Positions 26,318-34,599 of a DNA stretch of 64,000 bases are shown here, piece by piece. This DNA comes from Paramicrobacterium sp051513965 (GTDB lineage: Bacteria; Actinomycetota; Actinomycetes; Actinomycetales; Microbacteriaceae), in assembly GCF_051513965.1 (NCBI RefSeq), contig NZ_CP195847.1:1054001-1118000 (forward strand). Direction: 5' to 3'. The notes beneath the pieces were generated by a model. It was not told the DNA's origin. It saw nothing but the letters and a program-made list of their open reading frames with translations, and made no database searches. Both the position numbers and the translations under genes were made by a program. The stretch's first letter is position 1, and each line of letters opens with the position of its first letter.

Positions 26318-26337
26318 TCGGCATAGCGTCGGCATAG
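26318..26337 (+). promoter_or_regulatory. Direct repeat upstream of the HtrA-type protease gene
   Basis: TCGGCATAG occurs at 26318-26326 and again at 26329-26337, one helical turn (11 bases) apart, about 65-80 bases before the protease start. In-phase direct repeats are typical of response-regulator sites, and envelope HtrA genes are often under two-component control. No regulator is identified. Confidence 0.35.
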
Positions 26338-26400
26338 GGGGATCACGAGGGATCGATAGCTTCGCGCCGCACACTGGTCATGTCTGGAAGGAAACTCAGC

Positions 26401-27975
26401 ATGAACGACAACGAATCCAACACTCCTCAGCCCGGCATGCCCAACGAGAGCCCTCGCTTTGAGGGGCAGGACTCGACGTCGGAGCGCAGTTCGAACACGC
26501 AGAACGCAGAGACCAACGGCGCAAGCGGCCCACAGCAGGGAACGTTCTACACGGGCGCTCCGATCGGTGGCAGCGTGCCGCCGAGGCCCGAGCTTCCCCG
26601 GGATTGGCCTGCTCCCGGGGCATCCTCTCCGGCCTCAGCGCCGAGACAGTATCCGTCTCACGACGCCTTCGGCGTGCCCCAGGGGCCGTACCAGGGCATT
26701 CCTCCGTATGGCGTTCAGCAGATGCCCCCGGCAGGAGGATCTCAGCCGACTCCGCAGACGGCGACCGCGACGCGGAGTAAACCGAAGAAGAAGACGGGCA
26801 GCCGCATGCTGCTGGCCGGCCTCGTGATCGGTGCGATCGTCGGAGGCGCATCTGGAGCGGGTGCGTTCGCGATCATCGATGGCTTCCAGGACGGCAATCC
26901 GGTGGCGAACTCGTCGCCGAACTCCTCCGTGACCATTAACAATTCGAAGGAAGTCACGGCGACGACGGCGATCGCGGCCAAGGCGGCTCCGAGTGTCGTC
27001 ACCATCTCCGTCCGAGGCACGAAGGCCGCGGGCAGCGGGTCCGGAATCATCATGAGCAAGGACGGCTACGTCCTGACGAACAACCACGTCGTGACGCTCG
27101 ACGGCGAGTCGGCTCACGCCGATATCCAGGTCACTGACGATGCGGGCAACATCTACTCAGCGAGCGTCGTCGGGACAGACCCCGTCTACGACCTCGCGGT
27201 CATCAAGCTCAAGGGTGCCTCCGACCTCACACCCATGACGTTCGCCGACTCATCGAACGTGAACGTCGGAGACATGGCGGTGGCGATTGGAGCTCCTCTT
27301 GGCCTCAGCGGCACGGTGACCGATGGAATCGTGAGCGCGCTCAACCGCAGCATCACTGTCGCTTCGTCTGCTGTACCGAAGGACTCAGATCAGAGTGAAG
27401 AGAAGGATGCTCCGTTCGAGTTCGGACAGCCTGACGAGGGTAGTAAGTCGAGCGGCGGCGGCTACGTCTCACTCGCTGTCATCCAGACGGATGCCGCGAT
27501 CAACCCTGGAAACTCAGGGGGTGCTCTCGTCGATGATCAGGGCGAGCTGATCGGCGTGAACGTCGCGATTGCGAGTGCCGGTTCGTCCTCCGAGGAGGGC
27601 TCGCAGTCCGGCAGCATCGGCGTGGGCTTCGCCATTCCGTCGAATATCGCGAAGCGCATCGCGGATGAGATCATCGAGGACGGCAGCGCCTCGCACGGGT
27701 TGCTGGGAGCCGCGGTGACGAGCGCCTCCTCCGACCCTGACGCCACCGTGTCGGGAGCTCTCGTCAAGGAGATCACACCCGGTGGCGCCGCGGACAAGGC
27801 GGGACTGCGCTCCGGGGACATCATCACCAAGTACGGCGACATTCCGATCTCGAAGGACAGCGATTTGGTCGCACAGGTCAAAGCGAGCGCGGCGGGCAGC
27901 GATGTCACGATCACGTACGTTCGAGACGGCAAGCACTACACCACGGATGTCACGCTCGGTGAACTCACTGAGTGA
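26401..27975 (+). CDS. HtrA/DegP-type membrane serine protease with PDZ domain
   Basis: A 524-residue S1C protease. A Pro/Gln/Ser-rich cytoplasmic part (1-135) is followed by one membrane segment (about 140-162), a trypsin-like domain with His in NNHVV (about 229), Asp in YDLAVIKL (about 263) and Ser in NPGNSGGAL (about 371), and a C-terminal PDZ domain (about 430-520). It should act outside the membrane in quality control of envelope proteins. The ATG at 26401 has a GGAAGGA site at proper spacing, preferred over the ATG at 26380. A hairpin terminator follows directly. Confidence 0.94.
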   Translation: MNDNESNTPQPGMPNESPRFEGQDSTSERSSNTQNAETNGASGPQQGTFYTGAPIGGSVPPRPELPRDWPAPGASSPASAPRQYPSHDAFGVPQGPYQGIPPYGVQQMPPAGGSQPTPQTATATRSKPKKKTGSRMLLAGLVIGAIVGGASGAGAFAIIDGFQDGNPVANSSPNSSVTINNSKEVTATTAIAAKAAPSVVTISVRGTKAAGSGSGIIMSKDGYVLTNNHVVTLDGESAHADIQVTDDAGNIYSASVVGTDPVYDLAVIKLKGASDLTPMTFADSSNVNVGDMAVAIGAPLGLSGTVTDGIVSALNRSITVASSAVPKDSDQSEEKDAPFEFGQPDEGSKSSGGGYVSLAVIQTDAAINPGNSGGALVDDQGELIGVNVAIASAGSSSEEGSQSGSIGVGFAIPSNIAKRIADEIIEDGSASHGLLGAAVTSASSDPDATVSGALVKEITPGGAADKAGLRSGDIITKYGDIPISKDSDLVAQVKASAAGSDVTITYVRDGKHYTTDVTLGELTE

Positions 27976-27988
27976 CTCGTCGGTCGTG

Positions 27989-28020
27989 AGCGTCCGCACC
28001 TCTCGGGTGCGGACGCTTTC
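27989..28020 (+). terminator. Hairpin terminator after the HtrA-type protease gene
   Basis: A 12-bp stem (27989-28000 with 28006-28017) with a 5-base loop, followed by TTC. Confidence 0.75.
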
Positions 28021-28070
28021 CGCGTGCGCCTGCTGATAGGCTCAACCCGGTCAGACGTCGAGTGAGGAAC

Positions 28071-29159
28071 ATGGGAAGAGAAACGTCAGATGCACCCTCG
28101 GGTGCTCTGCCTGGCGTGTCATACGTCATGCCTGTGCTCAATGACGTCACCCATGTCCGCGCCGCGGTCGACAGTCTCCTCGACCAAGACTATGAAGGAC
28201 CCTTCGACGTCGCCATCGCCGTTGGTCCGTCGATCGACGGAACGAACGAACTCGTCGAAGAACTCTCGCGCGCAGACGCTCGCGTGAAGGTGATCGACAA
28301 TCTCGTCGGCTCGACCCCAGCGGGTTTGAATATCGCCATCCGTGCGACCTCGAATCCCATCATCGTGCGTGTCGACGCACATTCGGTGTTGCCGCGCGAC
28401 TACACGCGCATCGCCGTGGAGGCGATACTCCGCACGGGCGCGGGAAACGTGGGCGGCATCATGGACGCTCGCGGCACGTCGGTATTCGAGGATGCCGTCG
28501 CAGCAGCGTACGGCTCGCGAGTCGGGCTCGGAGGCACGCCTCATCACGTCGGGGGAGAAGAAGGACCTGCCGACACTGTGTATCTCGGAGTCTTCCGCCG
28601 GGACGTACTCGCCGACGTCGGCCTCTTCGACGAGCGCATCAAGCGAGGGCAGGATTGGGAGCTCAATCGGCGCATCCGAGCCGGCGGACACACCGTCTGG
28701 TTCACTCCGAAGCTTCGTGTCGTCTATCGTCCCCGCCCGACGCTGTCACGGCTCGCTCGCCAGTTCTTCTCGACTGGAATGTGGCGCGGCGAGCTCAGCC
28801 GTCGCTTTCCGAGCAGAAATACGCTGCGCTATTTCGTCCCGCCGCTCATGGTCATCGGAGTCACGGCCGGAACGCTGCTGGGCATCGGCGGTATCGTTCA
28901 GGCCGCAATCGGCGTCGTGCCTTGGCTGCTCGCCGCATTCGCAGTGCCCGCGTTCTACGCTCTGACGGTGCTGCTCGCCGCAGTGGGAATGCCCGGACCT
29001 ATCTCGGCACGGGCGCGCCTGTGGCTTCTCGTGGTGCTGCCCTGCATACACTTCTGTTGGGGCATCGGATTCATCCCCGGCTATCTGCTCCTCGCCAGCA
29101 ACATCGCCGCCCAGAAGTACGAGAAGGGTAACGACACCCGTGTCAACCCCCAGTCCTGA
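28071..29159 (+). CDS. GT2 glycosyltransferase with C-terminal membrane segments (ExoA-like)
   Basis: A 362-residue inverting glycosyltransferase. The GT-A domain has SYVMPVLND at the start, VRVDAHS as the metal-binding (DxH-type) site and KRGQDWELNRRIRAGG as the acceptor-base region. After residue 245 there are three or four hydrophobic segments, like ExoA-type transferases that build lipid-linked repeat units. Start is uncertain: ATG 28071 or GTG 28062, neither with a well-spaced ribosome-binding site; a TAGGCT box lies at 28037-28042. It begins the surface-polymer locus and overlaps the next gene by 20 bases. Confidence 0.85.
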   Translation: MGRETSDAPSGALPGVSYVMPVLNDVTHVRAAVDSLLDQDYEGPFDVAIAVGPSIDGTNELVEELSRADARVKVIDNLVGSTPAGLNIAIRATSNPIIVRVDAHSVLPRDYTRIAVEAILRTGAGNVGGIMDARGTSVFEDAVAAAYGSRVGLGGTPHHVGGEEGPADTVYLGVFRRDVLADVGLFDERIKRGQDWELNRRIRAGGHTVWFTPKLRVVYRPRPTLSRLARQFFSTGMWRGELSRRFPSRNTLRYFVPPLMVIGVTAGTLLGIGGIVQAAIGVVPWLLAAFAVPAFYALTVLLAAVGMPGPISARARLWLLVVLPCIHFCWGIGFIPGYLLLASNIAAQKYEKGNDTRVNPQS

Positions 29160-29955
29160 TCGTCCCCGCCGCCCCCGGTCCATCGCCGAGTTGCGCGCGG
29201 TCGCGCAGCCGCCCGAGGTCAGGTCACGCAAGAACGCCGAGCACTGGACCGCTGGCCTCTACCTGCGCGATCTGTCGCCTTATCTGACGTGGGTGTTCCT
29301 ACGCACATCGATCAGCGCCAACGGTGTGACCGGGTTCATGATCCTCAGCGGCTGGGCGGTCGCAGCCGCGCTACTCATCCCCGGGTTCACGGGCGCCGCG
29401 CTGGCGCTCGTCATGTGCCAGGTTCAGATGCTCATCGACTGCTGCGATGGCGAAGTCGCACGATGGCGGCAGACGTCGTCTCCCGCTGGCGCTTTCCTGG
29501 ATGCCGTGGGCCACTACACCACTGAGGCTCTGATCCCCATCGCTCTCGCCGTGCGCGCGGCGGGCTACCCGTTCACTCCGGACGGAGACTACCTCTGGAC
29601 GACCCTCGGGCTCGGGCTCTCTCTCGTGCTCGTCCTCAATAAGGCGCTGAACGACATGGTGCGCGTCGCGCGCGCCAACTTCGGCGCTCCGAAGCTGACG
29701 TACACCTACGAGGAGATGGCTCCGCCCCGCGGCATCCTCGCCAGGCTCCGCAGAATCGCCCGAATCGTGCCGCTTCACCGCATCTTCCACTCCGTTGAGA
29801 TGACCATGGTGATCTTCGTCGGAGCGGTCGTCGGACTGTTCGTCGGAGACCTGCTCGCGATGCGCGTCGTCCTGGTCGTGCTTCTCATCGTCGCGGTCTT
29901 CACGCTGTTCGGTCACTTCCTCGCGATCATGGCCTCGAAGAGAGTGCGAGCCTGA
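29140..29955 (+). CDS. CDP-alcohol phosphotransferase family membrane protein
   Basis: A 271-residue integral membrane enzyme of the family that transfers a phospho-alcohol from CDP. The signature begins normally (D-x2-D-G-x2-A-R in DCCDGEVAR, then G and D in GAFLD), but the last Asp, proposed as the catalytic base, is His in AVGHY. About five or six membrane segments follow. The location inside a glycosyltransferase/TagF/TagGH locus suggests it acts on a polymer or lipid-linked sugar, not on a bulk phospholipid. The GTG start overlaps the upstream gene by 20 bases; AGAAGGG lies upstream. Confidence 0.82.
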   Translation: MSTPSPDRPRRPRSIAELRAVAQPPEVRSRKNAEHWTAGLYLRDLSPYLTWVFLRTSISANGVTGFMILSGWAVAAALLIPGFTGAALALVMCQVQMLIDCCDGEVARWRQTSSPAGAFLDAVGHYTTEALIPIALAVRAAGYPFTPDGDYLWTTLGLGLSLVLVLNKALNDMVRVARANFGAPKLTYTYEEMAPPRGILARLRRIARIVPLHRIFHSVEMTMVIFVGAVVGLFVGDLLAMRVVLVVLLIVAVFTLFGHFLAIMASKRVRA

Positions 29956-29956
29956 C

Positions 29957-30826
29957 GTGGAGCCCGTGACGGTCGGAGTTGTCGTCCTGACACAGGGCAC
30001 GCGTCCTGAGGAGCTCGCCGCTGGCATCGCGTCGGTTCAGGCGCAGCGCGACGTATCGTGCGACGTCGTCGTCGTCGGCAACGGCTGGCAGCCCACCGGC
30101 CTTCCTGAGGGCGTGCGTGGCCTCGGACTTGACGAGAACATCGGAATTCCGGCCGGTCGAAACCGTGGCGCAGACCTCGTCAGCGGGGAGTACATCTTCT
30201 TCCTCGACGACGATGCGACAGTTCCGAGTGAAACCTTCCTCATCGATGCCATCGACGTCATGAGACGTTCGCCCGATATCGGGCTCGTTCAGCCAAGACT
30301 CGAGGATGCCGCTGACGGCCGCGCACCTCGTCGGTGGATCCCTCGCATCAGAAAGGGCGAGAGCACGCGCTCGAGCAATATCTTCTCCTGCCTGGAGGCC
30401 GTCATCGTCATGCCGCGTGCTGTTTTCAACGCGTGCGGCGGATGGGGAGACGAATACTTCTACGCGCACGAGGGAATCGAAATCGCGTGGCGGGTCTGGG
30501 ACCAGGGCAAGCGCGCATGGTACTCAGGCGATCTGGTGGCGAATCACCCTTATGTCCACCCCACCCGGCACAGCGATTACTATCGGCTGAACGCACGTAA
30601 CCGCGTGTGGCTCGCGCGGCGCAACCTTCCGCTCATCCTCCAGCCCGTCTACGTCGGGTCTTGGACCGCGATCACTCTCCTGCGCTGGTGGCGAAAGCGC
30701 GACGTCCTCGCGGTCTGGTTCGCAGGATGGCGTGAGGGCTGGCGATGCAGTCCCGGTCCCCGCAAGACGATGAGCTGGCGAACGATTTTCCGTATGGCGG
30801 CGGCGGGGCGTCCGCCCATCGTCTGA
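29957..30826 (+). CDS. GT2 family glycosyltransferase
   Basis: A 289-residue GT-A glycosyltransferase without obvious membrane segments. GVVVLTQGTRPEEL starts the nucleotide-binding fold, GIPAGRNRG is the conserved acceptor loop, FFLDDDATVP carries the DXD metal site, and HEGIEIAWRVWDQG is the ED-like catalytic region. It resembles rhamnosyl/galactofuranosyl transferases. It starts 1 base after the preceding stop (GTG), so it belongs to the same operon. Confidence 0.87.
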   Translation: MEPVTVGVVVLTQGTRPEELAAGIASVQAQRDVSCDVVVVGNGWQPTGLPEGVRGLGLDENIGIPAGRNRGADLVSGEYIFFLDDDATVPSETFLIDAIDVMRRSPDIGLVQPRLEDAADGRAPRRWIPRIRKGESTRSSNIFSCLEAVIVMPRAVFNACGGWGDEYFYAHEGIEIAWRVWDQGKRAWYSGDLVANHPYVHPTRHSDYYRLNARNRVWLARRNLPLILQPVYVGSWTAITLLRWWRKRDVLAVWFAGWREGWRCSPGPRKTMSWRTIFRMAAAGRPPIV

Positions 30827-30858
30827 GTCTCTCCAAGCAAACCGTTATCTCGCCTCGT

Positions 30859-30864
30859 TACTCT
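30859..30864 (+). promoter_or_regulatory. Possible -10 box before the CDP-glycerol transferase-like gene
   Basis: TACTCT followed by 8 bases and the ATG at 30873, with no ribosome-binding site between. The gene may have its own promoter as well as read-through from upstream. Confidence 0.4.
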
Positions 30865-30872
30865 GAATCACG

Positions 30873-32135
30873 ATGAACATGATCCGCGACATCCGCAAGG
30901 CCGTGCGGCTGGGAAAGAAGCTCGTCGACAATCGTCGGGCTCACATGAGTCTGACGCAGAAGGCTCGCATGCAGCCTCCGCTGGAGCCGGGGCGCTTCAA
31001 GATTGCCGTGTACTTCGCCGACGAAGCGGTGAACATGTATCAGATCCGGCAGTGGTACGAGCCCCTCGTCGAACTCGCAAAGACATGGCCGGTCGTCATT
31101 CTGAGCCGTGGATCGACCGCCGCGCTGACTCTGTTCGATGAGTCTCCGCTGCCTGTCACCTACGTGCGCACGGTTGCCGCTCTTGAGAAGACGATCGCCA
31201 AGCAGGACATTCGCATCGTCTTCTACGTCAATCAGAACGCCAAGAACTTCCAGATGTTCCGATACGGGCAGCGCTGGCACGTTTTCATCAACCACGGTGA
31301 GAGCGACAAGATGTACATGACCACCAACCAGTTCAAGGCGTACGACTACAGCCTCATCGCGGGCGACGCAGCCCGAGCTCGGCTTGAAAAGGTTCTCTGG
31401 GACTACGATTTCGACAGGCGTGCGATTCCAATCGGCCGGCCTCAGGCAGATCATTACTCGGGTTCGCTCCCGTACACGCCAGATGAGCGCACGGTCGTGC
31501 TCTATTCGCCGACCTGGGAGGGCGACCGCGCCGCGGCGGCGTATGGCTCGATCGCAAGCCACGGTGTCGGCCTCGTGCGTCGTCTTCTCGCAACAGGTCG
31601 TCACCGGATCATCTATCGTCCGCATCCGCGTTCGGGCGTCGTGAACAATCTCTACGGTCAGGCCAACAGGGAGATCATCTCGCTCCTTGAGGAGGCCAAC
31701 AAGGCTGACCCGACCGCTCAGCACGTCTACGACGACGGACCGGATATCGGCTGGCAGATCGCGGCGGCTGACGTCGCGATCAGTGATATCTCCGCGATGA
31801 TCTACGATCGCCTTGCCACGGGAAAGCCGCTGATGGTCACGCGTCCTGTGAGTGAGAAGGCCAAGATCGATGACGATGGCTATCTGTCGGCGTGCGAATG
31901 GCTCGAGGTCGATGAGATCGACGAGGTGGACCAACAGATCGACAGACTGCTCCACGATCCCGAGGCGATCGCACGCATCGACTTCTGGTCACAGCGCTAC
32001 TTCGGCGATACGACGCCAGGAGCCTCGACGCGACGCTTCCACGCCGCCGTCGAACATCTCATGGAGGAGTGGGAGCGTCACGCGGAGATTCACCGCGAGG
32101 ACCTGGCAGATCGCGTGCCGGACTCTCCGCACTGA
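30873..32135 (+). CDS. CDP-glycerol glycerophosphotransferase family protein (TagF/TagB-like)
   Basis: A 420-residue GT-B-type polymerase family protein. Family landmarks are VVLYSPTWEGD, IYRPHPRSG with the catalytic His, and SDISAMIYDRLATGKPL near the C terminus. Members transfer glycerol-phosphate or a related polyol-phosphate from CDP-activated donors onto a growing wall polymer at the inner membrane face. No membrane segment is seen. Upstream are two glycosyltransferases and a CDP-alcohol phosphotransferase; the TagGH-like exporter lies just downstream on the opposite strand. Confidence 0.88.
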   Translation: MNMIRDIRKAVRLGKKLVDNRRAHMSLTQKARMQPPLEPGRFKIAVYFADEAVNMYQIRQWYEPLVELAKTWPVVILSRGSTAALTLFDESPLPVTYVRTVAALEKTIAKQDIRIVFYVNQNAKNFQMFRYGQRWHVFINHGESDKMYMTTNQFKAYDYSLIAGDAARARLEKVLWDYDFDRRAIPIGRPQADHYSGSLPYTPDERTVVLYSPTWEGDRAAAAYGSIASHGVGLVRRLLATGRHRIIYRPHPRSGVVNNLYGQANREIISLLEEANKADPTAQHVYDDGPDIGWQIAAADVAISDISAMIYDRLATGKPLMVTRPVSEKAKIDDDGYLSACEWLEVDEIDEVDQQIDRLLHDPEAIARIDFWSQRYFGDTTPGASTRRFHAAVEHLMEEWERHAEIHREDLADRVPDSPH

Positions 32136-32143
32136 CCCCTCTC

Positions 32144-32905
32144 TCACTCCGCGTTCGCACGCAGCGGCGGACCGAGCTCCGGATTGAGCATCAGAGGAGG
32201 CGGTCCGAACGCTCGACGTGCGCTCGCGACGACGTCACGACCTGCGATGTGATTGCCGACTCCACCGATCGCCGCGCCGATTCCGAACGGGATGGCCTTG
32301 CCGAGCAGAGTCGTCCCCTGCGATGCAGCAAACCTCTTGACGAAGCGCTTCTTCAGCTCATCCGCGACCGGGCCGACGGCAAACTGCGGGAGACTCTTGG
32401 TGACGAACTCGCCCCAGAAAGCCGGCCGAGGAGCCGCGGTATGCAGCACCTCACCGGAGAACTGTCGGAGGAGCTGAGCACCTGAATTCCCGAGCATCAT
32501 CGTGATGACGAGTGCCCGAGCGCGTTCCGGATCAGTCACCGCGATGCCGTGCACCTCAGAGACAGACTGGGCGAAGAGCGCGCTGCTCTCCAGGAAGCCC
32601 AGCGTCTCGGCGCCAGCGAGGGCGAGCGAGACGCCTGTTCCAACCGCTGGGACGGCGGCCGTCACACCGACAGCGGCTCCGCCGATGGTGACAGCCCCGA
32701 GATATCGACGTTCGAGAGCGCGAATGAGTCGGTCCGTCGAGGCATCTGGATGGGCCCGGCGAATGCTTCTGATGTGGGAGATGACAACCGGGCGCTGAAC
32801 ACTCAGCACCGCATCTATGCCCTTCACCCAGAACGGGAGAGACACCGTTGACCTCCCGTCCGACAGGTACGCCGGACGGGCGGCATCAGGCTGAGGACCA
32901 GCCAT
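32144..32905 (-). CDS. EcsC-like protein, unknown function
   Basis: A 253-residue protein resembling the EcsC family in pattern: an Ala/Gly/Val-rich central hydrophobic region (about 90-135), the segment FAQSVSEVHGIAVTDPERARAL, and a C-terminal IPFGIGAAIGGVGNHIAGRDV stretch. EcsC is associated with ABC transport in Bacillus but has no defined activity. It ends 8 bases from the convergent TagF-like stop and lies just downstream of the exporter ATPase gene on the same strand. Confidence 0.5.
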   Translation of the reverse strand: MAGPQPDAARPAYLSDGRSTVSLPFWVKGIDAVLSVQRPVVISHIRSIRRAHPDASTDRLIRALERRYLGAVTIGGAAVGVTAAVPAVGTGVSLALAGAETLGFLESSALFAQSVSEVHGIAVTDPERARALVITMMLGNSGAQLLRQFSGEVLHTAAPRPAFWGEFVTKSLPQFAVGPVADELKKRFVKRFAASQGTTLLGKAIPFGIGAAIGGVGNHIAGRDVVASARRAFGPPPLMLNPELGPPLRANAE

Positions 32906-32989
32906 CGATTCGCGATTCGTTATCTCTCACCCCTCAGGAAAACGAAGTCTCGACAAGTCTGTCTGAGCGGGCTGTGACTCGCCTGCGGA

Positions 32990-33730
32990 TCAGCTGTTGT
33001 AATCCTCGTTGTAGCGTGTGAGAACCTCGTCGATCGAGGCATCCACGACGAGTTTGCCCTTGTCGAGGTACAGCCCACGCGTGCAGAAACGCCGCAGATC
33101 GCGCTCGTTGTGCGAGACGAAGAAAAGCGTCCGCCCACCCGCCAGCATCTCATCGATCCGTCGATAGCACTTCTCTCGGAACGCCTTGTCACCGACAGCG
33201 AGCACCTCGTCGACGAGGAGGATCGGCTCGTCCAGCTGCGAGACGACCGAAAACGCGATGCGCACCTTCATGCCGCTCGACAGATGCTTGTACGGGGTGT
33301 CGACGAAGCCGCCGATCTCGGCGAAGTCGATGATGTCGTCGAAGCGCGCGTCGATCTCGTGGCGACTCATTCCGTGAAGCCCGGCAGTCAGATAGACGTT
33401 GTCGCGCACGGTGAGGTCGTTGACGAACCCACCAGTGATCTCGATGAGGGGCGCTACTCCATCTGCGACGGTGACCGAGCCCTCATCGGGCAGAAGAACA
33501 CCGGCGACCAGCTTGAGCAGGGTCGATTTGCCCTGCCCATTGCGGCCGACGACACCGATGGCCTCGCCCGGTGCGACGTCGAATGACACATTGCGAAGCG
33601 CCCAGAACTCGTCAGGGCGGGTTCGTCGCGATCGTCCCGCGAAGAGATCCTTGAAACTGCGCCGACCTCGTCGGTTGCGTCGGAAACGCACGCCAAGGTC
33701 CGAGACCGAGATGACGGATGCCGCTGCCAT
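32990..33730 (-). CDS. Polysaccharide/teichoic-acid ABC exporter, ATPase (TagH/Wzt-like)
   Basis: A 246-residue ATPase with GRNGQGKST (Walker A), a signature loop reading LSSGM, LLVDEVLAVGD (Walker B with the D-loop typical of polymer exporters) and FVSHNE (H-loop). The N-terminal lead-in before Walker A is longer than usual, as in TagH. It lacks the C-terminal carbohydrate-binding domain found in some Wzt proteins. The ATG at 33730 overlaps the permease stop by one base (TGATG), so the pair is translationally coupled. Confidence 0.92.
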   Translation of the reverse strand: MAAASVISVSDLGVRFRRNRRGRRSFKDLFAGRSRRTRPDEFWALRNVSFDVAPGEAIGVVGRNGQGKSTLLKLVAGVLLPDEGSVTVADGVAPLIEITGGFVNDLTVRDNVYLTAGLHGMSRHEIDARFDDIIDFAEIGGFVDTPYKHLSSGMKVRIAFSVVSQLDEPILLVDEVLAVGDKAFREKCYRRIDEMLAGGRTLFFVSHNERDLRRFCTRGLYLDKGKLVVDASIDEVLTRYNEDYNS

Positions 33731-34545
33731 CACAGCTCCTTCAGAACGCTTCGTTCGCACCGACGGAAGACGACGATGCCGATGACGAGAAGTATCGCGG
33801 TGACCAGAACGGAGCCGCCGACAGCGAGCCAGTCAAGCTGCTCGGGGAAGAACGCGGATCGATAGATTCCCATGATGCCGGCAAGTGGATTGAACGCCGC
33901 ATACGGTTGGAACGCCGGAGGCAGATCGGAGAGCCCGTAGATGATCGGCGATGCGTAGAACAGGAACCGCAGAATGAGCTTCGTCGCGCGCTCCAGATCG
34001 CGGAAGAACACGACAGCCGGAGCGATGATGAAGCCGAGCGCCATGATGAGGGCTCCCTGCAGGACGATGCCAAGAGGGAAAAGGAACGCATACCAGGTGA
34101 CGTGCGCTCCGCTGAAGATCGCGAAGAGTGCCAGCACGGGGATAGAAGCGATGAACTCGATCCCCTTGGAGAGCACGAGCCGGTTGACCCAGATGCTTCG
34201 GGGGATAGATGTCGAGCGCACGAGCTTGGCGTCCTTGAGGAATGCGCGCGTGCTGTCAGAGACGGTTCCGGTGAACCACATCCACGGCAGCAGTCCAGCA
34301 ATGAGGAAGACGATGTACGGGTCTTCGCCCACACGACCGCCTCTGTCGAAGACAACCGTGAAGACGAACCAGTAGATGCCCGCCATGACGAGAGGGTCCA
34401 AGATTGACCACAGGTACCCGAGGGCGCTGGTCGAATATCGTACGCGAAGATCGCGTTTCGTCAGCAGCCACAGCGCGCTCCGGTAGCGTGCGGGATCGCG
34501 CGGTGAGGGCCGCGGGGTGGCAACTGAAGTCACAGGCTCCAACAT
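33730..34545 (-). CDS. Polysaccharide/teichoic-acid ABC exporter, permease (TagG/Wzm-like)
   Basis: A 271-residue ABC-2 type permease with six hydrophobic segments. The cytoplasmic elbow LWLLTKRDLRVRYSTSALGYLWSILDP near residues 20-45 (shown in part) is diagnostic of the TagG/Wzm/RfbA branch. It would move the finished lipid-linked polymer across the membrane. The ATG at 34545 lies right after the terminator of the upstream nucleotidyltransferase gene; longer in-frame starts would lie inside that hairpin. Confidence 0.9.
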   Translation of the reverse strand: MLEPVTSVATPRPSPRDPARYRSALWLLTKRDLRVRYSTSALGYLWSILDPLVMAGIYWFVFTVVFDRGGRVGEDPYIVFLIAGLLPWMWFTGTVSDSTRAFLKDAKLVRSTSIPRSIWVNRLVLSKGIEFIASIPVLALFAIFSGAHVTWYAFLFPLGIVLQGALIMALGFIIAPAVVFFRDLERATKLILRFLFYASPIIYGLSDLPPAFQPYAAFNPLAGIMGIYRSAFFPEQLDWLAVGGSVLVTAILLVIGIVVFRRCERSVLKEL

Positions 34546-34551
34546 AATGCC

Positions 34552-34588
34552 AAAAAGATGCCGGCACGTGCATCCACGTGCCGGCATC
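34552..34588 (-). terminator. Rho-independent terminator of the nucleotidyltransferase gene
   Basis: A perfect 14-bp stem (34557-34570 with 34575-34588) with loop CATC, followed on the minus strand by TTTTT. It isolates the nucleotidyltransferase transcript from the tagGH-like genes. Confidence 0.88.
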
Positions 34589-34599
34589 CAGGAATGAGA

